Origin: Cryptomeria japonica
Taxonomy: Eukaryota > Streptophyta > Pinopsida > Cupressales > Cupressaceae
DNA length: 64,000 nucleotides
Direction: 5' to 3'
Assembly (NCBI RefSeq): GCF_030272615.1
Contig: NC_081412.1
Span: 480,401,157 to 480,465,156 of the forward strand
The notes under the pieces are model-generated. The model did no database searches. It was not told where the DNA came from and saw only the letters and a list, made by a program, of their open reading frames with translations. This document shows, piece after piece, positions 46,020-59,299 of the stretch. The stretch's first letter is position 1; every line of letters begins with the position of its first letter. The position numbers were made by a program, and so were the translations under genes.

Positions 46020-47134
46020 TCGATAGTTTTTTTGGATGGTTTGTGTGGAATGAACTTTCTTGTCCTAAATGCAACTTTTTCATGTGGGTGGTAGTCCAAG
46101 TTTATTGTCTTACTTGGTAAAATTTGTGCAAACAGAGTTTCCAAGGTCCCTCTATGTGTGCACTATGCTGCAATGGTGAGGAATGTGTTTCTCATCTCTT
46201 CTTTCAATGCCCCTTCTCTAGGACAATCTAGCACTTTTGGTGGGGACTTTGGAACTAGGTCTGCTAGCATGTTTCCTCTTTGGCTGAATTCTAGACCCAC
46301 TTAGGTAAGCCTCTTGTTAATACTTCTTTTCTCTAGGTTGCTTGGGCTATTGGTCCCCCTTTATTATTTGAACATTTGGCTAGAAAGGAATCATAAGATT
46401 TTTCATGATGCTAGGATGGTTGTTCAACATTTGTGTTGGAGAATTATTCATTCTCTTCACAAGACTATCTTGGAAAAGCATGATTTGTATGGGGATGTGG
46501 ATCTTGGGGATGTTGATATCTATAATCAGTTCAATTTTTCTCTTTAGGGAGGTGTTCCTCTCCTGCAAGGTGGATTATGAGAAATAGATGTTGGCATCAT
46601 TTGAAAATGATTAATAGGGAGGTTCATTGGTCCTCTCCTCCTCAAGGATTTTTAAACTCAACACTAATATTTCTTCTCATGGGAATCTTAGGAATGATAG
46701 TATTTGTGGGGTAGGTCATGATATCTTTGGAGATATTCAATTTATTTTCTCAATTTATAAGGGTTTTCATACCAATAATTTAATGAAGACTCTTCCCATT
46801 CTATACGTAGTGAAGCATAGTTGTGTTCCTAGCTAGAAACAAATTATTTGTGACTCTGAATGCTTAGGTGATGGTGACTCTTCTAAATGAGCAACGGTTA
46901 GACAAAGTTAGCTAGTACTTGGCTATAGTGATTAGGCAGATTCTTTGGTTGTGCAGCTCCTCGAAATCTATTATTTTTAGTCACATTCCTAGGGAGTAGA
47001 ATGGAGTTGCTAATTTATTGGCCAAATGGGCTTTTGATCATAGGTTGGGTTGGAATATAGTGGATATGGGGAAATTATCTCTGGATATGTCTGATTTCTT
47101 GAATCACTTAATAGAGATTGATAAAGTTGTGTAA
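46020..47134 (+). pseudogene. LINE ORF2 C-terminus: zinc finger and RNase H
   Basis: A zf-RVT-type module is visible near 46060-46230: WNELSCPKCNFFMW, then a C-X2-C ... H-x4-C pattern with ECVSHLFFQCPF. An RNase H domain follows (46640-47134): ISSHGNLRNDSICGVG, a decayed middle, and IIFSHIPRE before the final NGVANLLAKWAFDHR. The first catalytic Asp of the usual V-D-G-S motif is Asn here. An RNase H at the C-terminus is known in a subset of plant L1 elements. Stops and frame changes are frequent. Confidence 0.72.
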
Positions 47135-48340
47135 TTTTTTTCTGTGTTGGGCATGTGGCCCTTCTTTTTTTGTTTCTCCTTCTTTGATTTAATATATTTT
47201 TATTCCTTTTAGTGTAAGGTATAGAGTCTCAACTATAAAAGTAACTTGAGTCCATTCTACACTTACACATTAGATATAGGTAGCATATGGGGGATGTAGG
47301 GTTCAAGAATAAATCTCTAGGGATGAGTAATGGTGGGATTGGAATACATAAATTTTGTGATCCAAATTCATTCAAGAATATACCATGTGTTCCCCTGCTA
47401 TTGCATTTGAAACACTTAACTCAAAGTACATTGAAAGGAGACAGGAAAGGGGTAGTTATATGCACTTTTATCATTACATTTCTCCCCCTTACTATGCACA
47501 TGCATGCCAAGGTAAAATAAACGATCAACAAAGAAATTAAATAAGTTTCACACTTAAATAATGTAGATTGTGTAAAGTAACATGTCAACCTTTTCTTCTT
47601 GTGATGAGCACTCTATAAAACCATGTAAAACAAAAAAATGTAATCATTAACATCTATCAAGCATTAAAAAAAATTTCCTATAATGAAAAGCGAGAAAAGA
47701 TTGACTATGCAAAAAGACCTTTGACCAAGAAAATAAAATGCCAAGGGACTTCAACTGTGTAAAATAAATATTCAAATTGTAAGATAATATAATAAAATTT
47801 CCCCTCAAATGGGAGTGATTACGAGTCTATCATTACCAAATACTACTCACAAAAAAAATCTTAGTGACAAACATACCCCCTCCAATTATTTTCATGCAAA
47901 TAACACAAGGAATTGGAGGAAAGGAGAATAAAAAGAAATGTCAATATCATGTGAACTAAACATAAAGATGATTAAAGTATATACATAACACGAAATTAGT
48001 AAAATTTCTCTCATTATTTCACTAATTAAGGTAAATAATGGTACCCATAAACACTAGATAACAATTATCTAATAACTAGTAAAATATAACAAATAAGCAT
48101 GACAAAGATCATAACATGCAATCATCAAATCTAACTAGAATATGAATCATTCACATATGAACGTTACTAGGAACATGTTCAATTACAAGTAGAAAACACA
48201 AAAGTTATGAGGTATCAAAGCTAGCAACATAGAAATGTATAGGAGTTAAAGAAAAAGGATAAAAAAGAATAGAAAATAAACAACATAAACATATAACATG
48301 GATTAACATCTAAATCATAGAAAACACAAGAAACCATAGA
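47135..48340. other. AT-rich spacer between LINE and next chromovirus
   Basis: Starts with the LINE 3' untranslated region (T-rich, TTTGATTTAATATATTTTTATTCC near 47185). The rest shows no domain or clear repeat on either strand. The short forward frame at 47287-47520 has no recognisable feature. GAAGA at 48341-48345 is the target copy of the next element. Confidence 0.6.
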
Positions 48341-48345
48341 GAAGA

Positions 48346-49149
48346 TGAAGCAGTCACTAGTGAGGAGGGACCTCAAAGAGATCAATTTAGACTGGTTAGC
48401 AAGAGTAAACACAACGGAAACACAAAGATATGATGGAGGCAATGTAGAACAGATTGTTTTATTGCATGAATATTGATTACAACCAACCAGTAACAACCGG
48501 GTTACAACATACCAGCTCACAGGCCTAGTAGAACATACAAAATAGGACACAACCGAGACCTTGAATGTTGAGATCTATCTTCTACACATAGTCTAGCTAC
48601 TTGATTCTCTGATTGATTCCATTCTAATATGCAATTACAATTATATATATCAAACCCAAAGGATCTAGTCAATCCAAAAGGGATCAAAACCTGAAGAACA
48701 AGACCTAACATGTAAAATAACAAGGTCAGCCTCTGCCAAGAGATTCCTCTAGAAAATCCAAAGGATGAAATGAAGAGAATGGGAAAAGGTCAACCACATG
48801 CCAAGGAACATCGAAATCAATGCCCAAGGTTCTGCAAGCTTTGGAAGGGGTTCCAATAGATCATGAAAATAGGTCCAGACAACTGGTAACAAGAACTACC
48901 AACCGGTAACAGGAAACTACCAAGGAAACCGATAGCGATATCTTGCCAAAAAATTATCCAAATGCGATGTAGTCTGGAAGCAAGAAAGATGATCAAGTCT
49001 TCAAGTAGAATCCAACTCCACATGATTCAATAAGCCAAAACTAGGATACATAGAAAGGAAAACTGAAACTACAAACATAAAGCAAAACAAAAAGGAAAAT
49101 ATTTTTGGTTGATGCAATATTGCTATGAATTGGGGATGCTCCTACATCA
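48346..49149 (-). repeat. 3' LTR of the reverse chromovirus
   Basis: 804 bp, clearly homologous to 53754-54519 with scattered substitutions and small indels. The 68-codon frames in it are not conserved as genes. Confidence 0.88.
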
Positions 49150-50490
49150 GACATCTGGGGTTATTGAAAAAGTGAGCCTCTCACTTTACTGGGGTCAGAG
49201 GGAAACCAAGGCGGTCTACCTCTTCCTGAGAAGTCAAATATGAATCTTCAACTAGTCTGTCTTTCCACTTTACAAGATATTCCTTATACTGACTGCTTTG
49301 GGTACTACGCCCAATCTTATTGTCCAAAATATCTTCAATCTAATCCGGTTCCTTCAGGGACAACTGTTTCTACAAGCCTGCAAAACTATTCTCACTGGAT
49401 TTTGGTTCATGATACTCATATAGATCTGCAATGTTAAACACAAGTGAAATACTTAGACTATACGGTAACTCCACTTCATATGCATTTCCAAAACTAAACT
49501 TCCTCAAAATCCTGCAAGGTCCAAAATTCTTCATCTACAACTTGTTATAAGTTCCAACTGGGAATATCTCTTTTCTTAGATATACCATCACTTCATCGCC
49601 ATCGTCAAATTCCTTATGTCTCCTCTTCTCATCTATCTTCTCCTTATATTTGATGTTCATGTGTTTGAAATGCTTCTTAACCTGAATATGCAATGCTGTC
49701 ATGTGATCTGCAAAGTCTTCTACTTCTGAACTTCTCTAGTCTTTACTATTAATGTCTCTCAATTCAAATATACCTCTAAGATGCACTCTGGTAACAATCT
49801 CAAAAGGCATTCTTTCGATACTTCTATTCACTGAACTATTGTAGGCAAACTCTTCTTGTGTAAGGATCAAATCCCAAGTTCTGGTTTTATCTCTCACTAA
49901 ACATCTCAACAAGTTTCCCAAACTCTAGTTAACAACTTTTGTCTATCCATCACTTTGTGGATGAAAAGTAGAACAAAACTTCAAATCTATCTTCATCTTC
50001 TTCCAAAGTGTTCTCAAAAAATAGCCAACAAATTTAGTGTCTCTGTCTGAAACTATGCTCTTAGGTAATCCATGCAACCTTGCCACTTCCTTGAAAAATA
50101 GGTTTGATACATGCAATGCATCTGATGTCTTCTTACAAGGTATGAAATGAGCCATCTTCAAGAATTCATCCACTACCACAAATACAAAATCATTCCCTCT
50201 CGGTGTCTTAGGCAATCCAAGTACAAAAATGCTTATGTCCTCCCAAGGTCTTACTAGTACTATCAAAGGGTTATACAATCCCACATTCTGAATACTACCC
50301 TTTGCAACTTGACAAACTCTACAACTCTGCATATATCTCTTAACATACTTATGAATCTGGGGCCAAAAGTACCGCTCACTCACCAATGGTACTATTTTGT
50401 CAATGCTAAAAGGTCCAACTAGTCCTCCACCGTGTTTCTCCTTTATCGAATTCTCCCTCATAGAACTCTTAGGTATGCACAACTAAAATC
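49150..50490 (-). pseudogene. pol: Integrase and chromodomain of the reverse chromovirus
   Basis: From 50482 down: a zinc module (KEKHGGGLVGPF, RVCQVAKG), then ISIFVLGLPKTPRGND where the family has S-M-D-F, so the first catalytic Asp is lost with one residue deleted. VVVDEFLKMAHFIPC, IVSDRDTKFVGYF (second Asp present) and FHPQSDG follow. After several frame breaks near 49900-49400, a chromodomain is readable at about 49280-49200: YKEYLVKWKDRLVEDSYL. The integrase cannot be active. Confidence 0.82.
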
Positions 50491-50491
50491 C

Positions 50492-52486
50492 TTTGAATAA
50501 CATCCCATCCTGAATGAAGTAATCCAACCACTTGCTTCTATCTACCATAACCGGTTCTCTACATGCTTTCCAAGGTTCTGCAAAATCCAGGTCATGATCA
50601 TACAAGGTCTTCAAATCTTCAAATCCTAATACTATCACTCTCATCTATGTCAAAAAAATCCTTCTTTGACTCAATGCATCAACAACTTTGTTAGATTTTG
50701 CACTTCTATGCTTCAACACAAAGGTGTAACTTTGCAAGAATTCTACCCATCTCATATGTATTTGATTCAATTTACTCTAACTGTTCAAATTCTACAAAGA
50801 TTGATGATATGTATAAAACACAAACTCCTTAGGCAACAAGTAATGTATCCACTTCTTCAAGGCTTGAACTATGGCATAAAACTCATGATCATACATTGAA
50901 TATCTCATCCAGGCATCATTCAATTTCTCACTGAAATAAGCTATTGCTCTCCCTTCCTGACTCAAGACTGCTCCTATTGTTGTTCCACTTGCATCACAAT
51001 CCACTTGAAATACTTTATTTAAATCTGGTAAAGCTAACACCGGTTGCTCAGTCACTTTTTGCTTCAATAGTTCAAAACTTTTGTTTTCTTCGGTGGTCTT
51101 CTTGAATTCCTTCTAATCTCCTCTCATGGTCTCAATCATAGGGTTACAAACTGAACTGAAATTTCTGATAAACTTCTAGTAAAAACAAGCTAATCCATGA
51201 AATGATTTTACCTCTCCAACACTTTCCAGTGTAGGCCATTCAACAATTGCTTTCACTTTCTCAGGGTCCATATTCAAACTGTCCTTAGATATCACAATTC
51301 CCAAGTAGACTAACTCATCCTTCATGAAAGTACACTTCTTGATATTGATCAACAACTTCAAATTTGTCCTACTGAAAATCAGATTGTCATCGAAATACAC
51401 AATAACAAACTTACCCAAGAATTTCTTCAATACCTCATTCATCAGCCTCATGAAAGTACTTGGTGCATTAGTTAACCCAAAAGGCATCACCAACCATTCA
51501 TATAGTCCTTCATTTGTCTTGAATGTTGTATTCCACTCATATCCTTCTCTAATCATGATCTAATGATATCCACTCTTCAAGTATATCTTTGTAAAGTATT
51601 TGGCTCCACTTAAACAGTCCATTTTGTCATCCATCCTAGGCAAAGGAAACTGTTATTTCACTGTGATCTTGTTTATTACTCTGGAATTAGTACACATTCT
51701 CCTCTCTCCATTCTTCTTAGGTGCTAATACTGTTGGTACTGCACAAGGGCTCCCACTTTCTCTGATCAAATATTTCTTCAACATCTCCTGGACTTGTCTA
51801 TTCAACTCTTCATTCTCTATTGGTGTCATCCAGTTTGCAGCTTTGTTATGCAAACTAGGTCTAGGAACCAGGTCCATGCAATGACTAATACTTCTCACTG
51901 GTGGAAATCCATCAGGTACATTATCTGAAATGATGTCCTCTTATTTTGTTAGGAAATATTTTATCTCTTCCAGGTCTTCTCCTTCCGGTTCTGGTTTCTC
52001 AGTCTTCTTAGGAATTAATGCAAAACACACATTCTCATGTCTCAATCCATCTAGGAATTTCCTTCCATCTACCAAACAGATTCTAGCATTTGTACAGACT
52101 TCATTCTTCAAAGGTTCCTCCAAGGGTAACAAGGTTTTCTTCATCCCATTGGCCACAATAGTGTATGTATTCTTCCTCCCATCATGTATTGTCTGTCTAT
52201 CAAACTGCCAAGGTCTACCCAACAAAAGGTGACAAATATCCATAGGCATAATATCACACAAGACTTCATCATGATAATTCCCAATTTTCAATTTCACCAA
52301 ACATTTTTCACTTAATAACAACTTATGTTCAACCTGAATCCATGCTATCTGATAAGGCTTAGGGTGTTTCAATCTCTCCAGTTTCAACTTATTTACCATT
52401 TCTTCTGAAACAAGATTATCTGAACTATCACTATCAGTAACAAATTTACAACACTTACCGAATACCTTACATCTGGTCTTGAACAA
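50492..52486 (-). pseudogene. pol: Protease, RT and RNase H of the reverse chromovirus
   Basis: Protease (52486-51941): KFVTDSDSSDNLVSEEMV and HLLLGRPWQFDRQT, with the triad Ser/Gly positions altered. [38 protein letters not shown] where the motif A Asp is Tyr, [19 protein letters not shown], and [12 protein letters not shown] at the active site (near 51390). About 20 residues normally found after the active site are deleted before [10 protein letters not shown]. RNase [17 protein letters not shown] and [28 protein letters not shown] codons occur near 51941, 51653, 51560, 51176 and 50790. Confidence 0.85.
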
Positions 52487-52559
52487 ATTCTTCCTCTACA
52501 AGGGCTCTTCATCTCCTCCAGTATGACACAAAGCTCTCCTCATCACCAATAGTTCTCCA

Positions 52560-53645
52560 TCTTCCAGTTTATTGTCTGATCCGGTGGGGTTTTCTCACCA
52601 CTACTTCTCTTCTGGTAGTTTTTGTCTTCTTACACTTGAATGCACGATGTCCTTCTCCTTGACACTTAAAGCAGGTTCCTCTAATTGTCCTCTTGTCTTG
52701 TCCTCCAAAATTCTCATTCTGATAACCATCTGGTTCCCTCCTCCAGTAGAAATTTCTATCATCCTTCTGGTATGAATTACCTTCTTTGTTCACTTCCTTG
52801 TCCTTTCTTTGATTTGTACTAGTTCCTCTTCCTTTGATATATCCTCTTCCTCCTTCAAATCTTCATCTGGTAAACCTTCCACCTTTGCCTCTCTGCCTCT
52901 ACTCATGTCTTTTGTTTAACTTCTCTTTTGCCTTTAGGGCATACTGGTAAGCCTCTTCAACACTCTCCAATTTGATCAAACTAAGTTCATCTTATATAGA
53001 CATCTACAATCCATTCAAATATCTTGCAACTTGTTCAAATTCATCATCAACATGTCCGGATCTAACATTCAACTTGTAAAATGCTTCGGTGTACTCCTTC
53101 ACACTAGATTCCTTCTATCCCATATTCTACAACTTCCAGAACAGATTCACTTGATAATCAGTTGGCATAAACTTTGATTTCAACTTAGAAATCATCTGAT
53201 CCCATGTCTTAATATTCTCTTTACCTCTTCTCTATCTATCAACTTGCAAATTCTCCCACCAAAGAGATGCATGACCTTTCAACTGGGTACAAGCATATTC
53301 ACTTTCCTCTCTTCTACAATGTTTTCAAAATAAAAATACTTCTCCATCTCCGAGATCCAATCCATCAATTCATCTGAATCTAACTTCCCATCATATTCTA
53401 GTGCGGTAAAATAAGGTTTAGTATTTGCCCTACTCAAAACCCTAAAAAACCTTTCCTCATCCGGATCAACCACTGGTAGGTTTGCTTGTTCTATCAGGGC
53501 TTCTTCTCCTTCATCTTCACTTACATCTTCAATATGTCAACCTCTTCTTTGGGCTGTCTCCACGACTTCCAACCGGGCTACTATACCTCACATCAGAGTT
53601 TGCATTACCATGCACTCCACCATTCCTAGCTCCTCTTCGCCCCAT
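52560..53645 (-). pseudogene. gag: gag of the reverse chromovirus
   Basis: The probable start is ATG 53645-53643 (MGRRGARNGG). The N-terminal piece has YFTALEYDGKLDSDELMDWI and EKYFYFENIVEERK. After a frame change come SLWWENLQVDR and EQVARYLNGL, the capsid core. Further down is the knuckle CFKCQGEGHRAFKC (C-X2-C-X4-H-X4-C, near 52685-52645). At least two frame changes and several TAG codons break it. Confidence 0.78.
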
Positions 53646-53740
53646 CGTTCATGCTAGTCCTCTGCACCTGTAGGTCGGATCCACAATCCACCACCCTACA
53701 ACAAAATTTTAGGACATGCAACCTCTGGAATGAAACTTTT

Positions 53741-53751
53741 CTCTAATACCA
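53741..53751 (-). other. Primer-binding site of the reverse chromovirus
   Basis: The reverse strand reads TGGTATTAGAG, two bases from the LTR end at 53754. It is the iMet site TGGTATCAGAG with a single C-to-T change. Confidence 0.82.
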
Positions 53752-53753
53752 CT

Positions 53754-54519
53754 TGAAGTAGTCACCGATGAGAAGGGACCTCAAAGAGATCAATCTGGAC
53801 CGGTCAGCAAGAGTAAACATAATAGAAACACAAAGATATGATGGAGGCAACGCAGAACATAATTTTTTATTGCATGAAAATTGATTATAACCAACCGATA
53901 ACAACTGGGTTACAACATACTAACTCACAGTCCTAGTAGAACATACAAAATAGGTCATAATCGGGACCTTGAATCTTCAGATCTATCTTCTACACATAGT
54001 CTATCTACTTGATTCTCTGATTGATTCCATTCTAATGTGCAATTACAATTATATATATTGATCCAGAGGATCCAGTCAGCCCAAAAGGGATCAAACCCTG
54101 AAGAACAAGACCTAACGTGTAAAATAACAAGGTCAGCCTCCACTAAGAGATTCCTCTAGAAAATCCAAAGGATGAGATGAAGAGCATGGGAAAAGGTTGG
54201 CCACATGCTAGGGAACATTGAAATCAATGCCTAAGGCTCTGCAAGCTTCAAAAGGGGTTATGGTAGATCACCAAAATAGGTCTAGGCAACCGGTAACAAG
54301 AACTGCCAATTGGTAACAGGAAACTATCAAGGAAACCGATAGAGATATCTTGCTAGAAAATGATCCAAATGTGATGCGGTCTGGAAGCAAGAAAGATGAT
54401 CAAGTCTTCAATTAGAATCCAACTCGATAGGATCTGGTGAGCCAAAACTGAGACACACAGAAAGGAAAATATTTTTGGTTCATGCAAGATTGCTATGAAC
54501 TGAAGATGCTCCTACATTA
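53754..54519 (-). repeat. 5' LTR of the reverse chromovirus
   Basis: 766 bp, sister of 48346-49149. The outer end TACATTA is followed by target copy GAAGA. Confidence 0.88.
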
Positions 54520-54524
54520 GAAGA

Positions 54525-57500
54525 TGTGCCAAGTGGGAAAGTAAAGCATAAGACATAATGTAGAACTTTCAAAACTTGAATGTGAGAAACACATTGCATG
54601 ATTAATAGTCAAGTATAAGGATGCATAAGAGAGTTAATAATTGATAGTAGAAGTATATACGTATGGATCATAAGAATGATTGAATATGTTACACAAACAC
54701 ATTAAAATTATCTTCATTCTAATGTAAATAACATCAAATTCCTTGTCCCCAATAATGTGGCTTTCTTTATCGATTACACCTTTCCTCTTGATAAAAATTG
54801 GTACCCATAGATAAAAATATAAAAGTGTATCCCTATATAGAACCAAATTTTAAAATATAAAAGTGTATCTCAAATTTTCAATCAAAATCTGAATAATAAT
54901 CTTTAGTGGCACTCCTAAATGCACATATTGTTGATGCTTAGTATGATTGTTAGATAAGTAATTCTTAGTGCATATATTATATTGACATGTAGGACCAGTA
55001 AGAAAATAAGTGAAACTCCAAGAATACTAACAATGATATATTATGGAGTTTAATAATTATTTTTTTGGATCTCCTCATCAAAAAAATATGATTAGTGAAG
55101 AATCATGAAAGGTAGATTATGTATATCTTGAACATATAGGGGAAGCATAGTAGTAGAGATTATAGCTAACTTCGCACACCCAATGATCCTAAATGGTACA
55201 TCAGATTTCAATGATTTTTGTTGTTGTTTTCTTTGTATGCAACTTAACTACTTATAGCTATTATTTTGGCTTCTGGGTAGTAACAATGCAATTCTAGGAT
55301 TAGTTATGCACACAAGGGTCAAAAAGTACACATTTCAAAGTATCACCTAATACCTACTTAATGTTTTTCAATAGCTGTCTACTCAAAATTGCTAGTACTT
55401 GTGGACAAATTTCCCTGTAGTTCTGCACAAATGTCCTAGTAGTGGTGCACAAATGGGTCAATTATGGACCAAAAAAGATATAAAGTGATCAGATATTGGT
55501 ACATGTGAAACTTAATAATGATATTTTCATTATCATTTTTGTGGCTCATTTAAAATTACTAATTGGGGGGTTGGGTGCACAAGGAGTGCATCGCTATTGG
55601 AATGCGGTCCACTATTGATGCTCTTCCCCTAGTACCATTTTTTTTTTTGGATGTATAATGACACATGAGAATCCAAATAATAATCAATCTTAACATCTCT
55701 ATCAACATGTGTCATACATGTAGTAATTGAATCATACTTATTAGACGCATTGGTGATATTACCATGACCAAGAAATAGAATGATAGAGATATTCAAATTT
55801 TGACCAATGGATATATGTAATGATTTCTCCCATCATTAGCATAAATTAAATATGATTCATATTATTGTCACTAAAATTTGACATTGTGTGTTTCAATGTC
55901 ATGTGACCATATATGTGATGTTCATTAAATCTATGAAAAAAAAGAAAAGGCATTCATATTGTAGCTTTTAGACAATTCTCTACTTAGATCTAAAGGATAG
56001 ATATCACATGTAGCTTAATATAATATATATAGGTGTGAGGATTGAAATATTGGGTATTGGAATTATTACCCATATGATACACATTATTCTTTTTCTCTTT
56101 AGAATAATTACTCTTTGAAAAAGTGTTAGAAATTTTTAAATTTATAAGGGTAAGTGATATGATAGAACCATAAGTATATGGTTCATACTTAAATGTAATT
56201 GAGAAATAAATTGTAATTAAAGATCCTTCATGTGAGTGTGGATGTCCTTAAAAGAAGGAAAAATACTCAACTACACACTATTTTTAATATAAAGAAGGAT
56301 TCCTTCATGAATATAGTTTTTAAGTAACCATAATCTATTGATGATTTAGTTACCGCACAAATATTGGAAGAAAATTACACAATCACTAATAGGATTTTGT
56401 TTCTTTGGCCACAATTAGTCAAATCAATATTTTTTCAAACCCAAATTAACATGAAATTATATAGGTGTAAAAAAAAATTGTGAAGAAAAAAGTAAAAATA
56501 TGATGTTAGGGTAGATGAAGATTCATCCTCAAGCTATAGAAACATCTACATACTTTTGAATTCATGAGAGACACCATTAAACATGCTTTAATTCTATTTG
56601 TGGTCAACTTGTGAATTTAGGTGTGAAGTGAAGTAAATAGATAGTGTTTTAATTTCTAGGGTATGTTCAAAGTTTGTTTTGATGATTAAATGCCAAAAAA
56701 TCAACCACATCACTCTCAAGATGTTTTTTTTAAATGAAAATTGTTGTTTGATCGAACTTGTTATCCATAGAGAATTTAATTTTAAAATGAGATTGATAAA
56801 ATCATGTCTACCATGATCTCTTCAATATCATGATCTCTTCAATTCAAGTACACTAGTGTTCTATCCACAATTGGGGCCTTAAAATTTGGTCAATATAAAA
56901 TATTTCAAATTTATACCTTTGATACTTAAGGGAGTGTGAAAATTTATAATTTCTATTAATTTCTTTAATTTGCTAATATTTTATTTTCCCTAAGGAAGTC
57001 ACATTTATTTAAAATGAAACTAACTAAGTATTTAAAATGCTTTGAAGTCTCAATGGACCCCCATAGTCTATAAAATTGTATTTTGTGGAATCATGGGATA
57101 ATACTAACTTCTTCCACTTAAAACTTTAACCTAAAATCGTTCACTCGACCTTATGTTTGCATGGAGATAATTTTTATTGCAATATGGGATTTTTATGGAC
57201 TTATAGATTTCTAAATTTTAGATTAAGATTATAAATGTCTAGATCAATTATATATATTTGTTTGGTTTTCACATTACTTTCAAGATTGTGGGCTTACCCT
57301 AAACATTTGGACATCCATCCTTTTGTCCAAAATATTGATGTGTAGATGAACACCATATTTTATGAGTGTTAAATTAATTTATATAGCAGTAGCAATTTGT
57401 GGGAGCCTAACATATATATTCCATGTTTCATTTTGGTTTCAAAATCCTAATTTATCCAAATGAACCCTACAAAGCTCCATCTAGATAAAAAATTATAATA

Positions 57501-59173
57501 CTTTAAACTTTGAGATATTTTCCTTCTTGATCCTTTTTTCTTATGAATTATTAGAATCTTGTAGGTGGTATAAATGAATTCCTAAGATAGAGCAATGAAG
57601 TGCAAGTTATTAAGAGTCACTCCTTCCAAGCTTAGCTCAACCTTAGATGAAGTATTATGTATTGCTCTAGGTTACATTGATGTAAGTAATTTTAAGGATA
57701 GAATGTACTAAGATACTCCTACCAATAGAGAAGAACACATCATTAGCAATGAGATTTATCAAGAAGTTAGATCCCTTAACTTAGCTAAATTGCTTGAGCT
57801 AGTCATGATGTGTACTTTTTGACTGTGGTGTTAGCATGGACAACAACATGAGATTTGAGGATGGATATCCTCTTTTGAAAGGTGGTATTTCTCACCCCAA
57901 TGTTATGAAAAACTAGGTCTTAACCATGTAGGGAAAATTTATTGGAACAAATTTGAATTTATTCAAGATGGCCATTGATATTGAACACTTCAAACTCAAT
58001 TTTACACAATAGAGCTTCAAGATCTTTTCATAACTTTGATGATCTTTTTGGTATTTTCTAATATAAAATGTTCATAAACCAAGTGATAACAACTAGCTCT
58101 ACTCTAGCAATCTATTTGACTCAAGATCGTGAAATAAACTACAAAAGTAAAGGGATAAAAGAGATTAAATGAATGAACTCGCATTTAACTATTGGACATT
58201 GTTAATCACCTGACAACTTCATGCAAATGATGAGTAGACTATAGATCAAGACAAAACACATAAATATAAATCAAATAACACAATTCATGTAAATATAATG
58301 AAATCACCAAAGGAAGAATCAATTAATTGATTTTCAAAATTCATAAAATTATATGGTCATAACCATGCACACATAAAGGATGAGATTCTTTCTAAGCACT
58401 TCAAAACACGATCTAATTAGGTTAAAATTTTTAATTAAATCATCGAACAATCAATAATACCATCTAATAAAGTTGTTTGAATCATTAACACAAACAATAA
58501 ATGCTAAATCTTGAACTTTATTCATTCAAATTTCACAAGTCTGACAAAAAATCTCAAACCAAATTTGCATAAACGTTTCACAATAATATTATGTGCTACA
58601 AGTCCAACCATTTCTAAGTTAAAATAAATGGTTTATATGGAAATTACAAAGATCAATTTGTAAACCTAAAATTGGGGTTTCTAGGTAAAATTAGGGCAAA
58701 CAACTTCGAAAGGTACTCCAAAATTGAGGCAAACAACTTCTAAAACTCATGCAAAGGGTAGATTATCAATTTGGGATACCAAATATAGAGAAAATGGACT
58801 CATTTGGCCAAATTTAAAATTCTAGTTAGCTCTTGTTTCAAATATCATGGGGTTTTCCTTCCAAAACATGGGTTTAATCTCTCCAGTCTTTCCCAAACTC
58901 AATTGAAACAAAACTATGGTCTTCTAGATGTGAAAAAGAAAAATAAACTATCTATTTTATGACTCATCTTATCCACATGAGAGTTGAATTTAAGCAACGT
59001 TGTTAAAATCATGTCTAAAAATATTATCCAGAAAAACTGTTGGATGCAACTTTATTTTCTACAAATGTACCTATTCAAAATTTGAAGTATAACAATCCTC
59101 ACAAATGAGAAACCACTTCTAAAAATTATTGATTAAAAATATTTACCATATGATTCTGCTACTCAAAATATAG
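54525..59173. other. 4.6-kb AT-rich spacer, no gene supported
   Basis: No domain, LTR pair, RNA gene or clear tandem array was recognised on either strand. Local GC rises a little near 55570-55640 and 57600-57900, where short gene-like phrases occur, but every frame is closed within a few dozen codons. It may hold very old transposon remains. Confidence 0.55.
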
Positions 59174-59284
59174 TATCTCTATATATTTCAATTTTATAAC
59201 TAGATTCTTGTATCTCTATATATTTCAATTTTATAACTAGATTCTTGTATCTCTATTTATTTCAATTTTATAACTAGATTCTTG
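59174..59284. repeat. Three 37-bp tandem repeats
   Basis: The unit begins TATCTCTATATATTTCAATT and ends ACTAGATTCTTG. The three copies run end to end; the third differs by one base (TATTTATT for TATATATT). Confidence 0.95.
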
Positions 59285-59299
59285 ATGAAAATTTTCAGC

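Larger units (their letters stand above)
34220..47134 (+). mobile_element. L1-type LINE remnant, split by a chromovirus
   Basis: Forward-strand non-LTR element: ORF1 fragment with zinc knuckle (34225-35000), ORF2 endonuclease (35130-36210), then the 36216-43950 insertion, then RT (43956-45120), zinc finger and RNase H (46030-47134). The 5' end is missing: ORF1 starts abruptly at the edge of the Tekay-like LTR at 34219. Stops and frame changes are frequent and the RT active site is lost, so it is long dead. A short T-rich 3' tail region follows; no poly(A) is visible. Confidence 0.85.
48346..54519 (-). mobile_element. Chromovirus (Ty3/Gypsy), reverse strand, 6.2 kb
   Basis: LTRs at 48346-49149 and 53754-54519 begin TGAAGCAG/TGAAGTAG and end TACATCA/TACATTA on the plus strand. 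GAAGA flanks both ends (48341-48345 and 54520-54524). The reverse strand carries primer site, gag, protease, RT, RNase H, integrase and a chromodomain, all decayed. The proteins resemble those of the LINE-nested chromovirus, but the LTRs are half as long and unrelated at a glance, so it is a sister family rather than a copy. Confidence 0.92.

Noticed and set aside
48217-48723. Reverse frames of 109 and 68 codons at and inside the chromovirus LTR
   Set aside because: They cross the LTR boundary and have no domain; chance frames.
55560-55640. GC-richer island in the AT-rich spacer, considered as an RNA gene
   Set aside because: No tRNA cloverleaf, snRNA box or rRNA similarity could be recognised.
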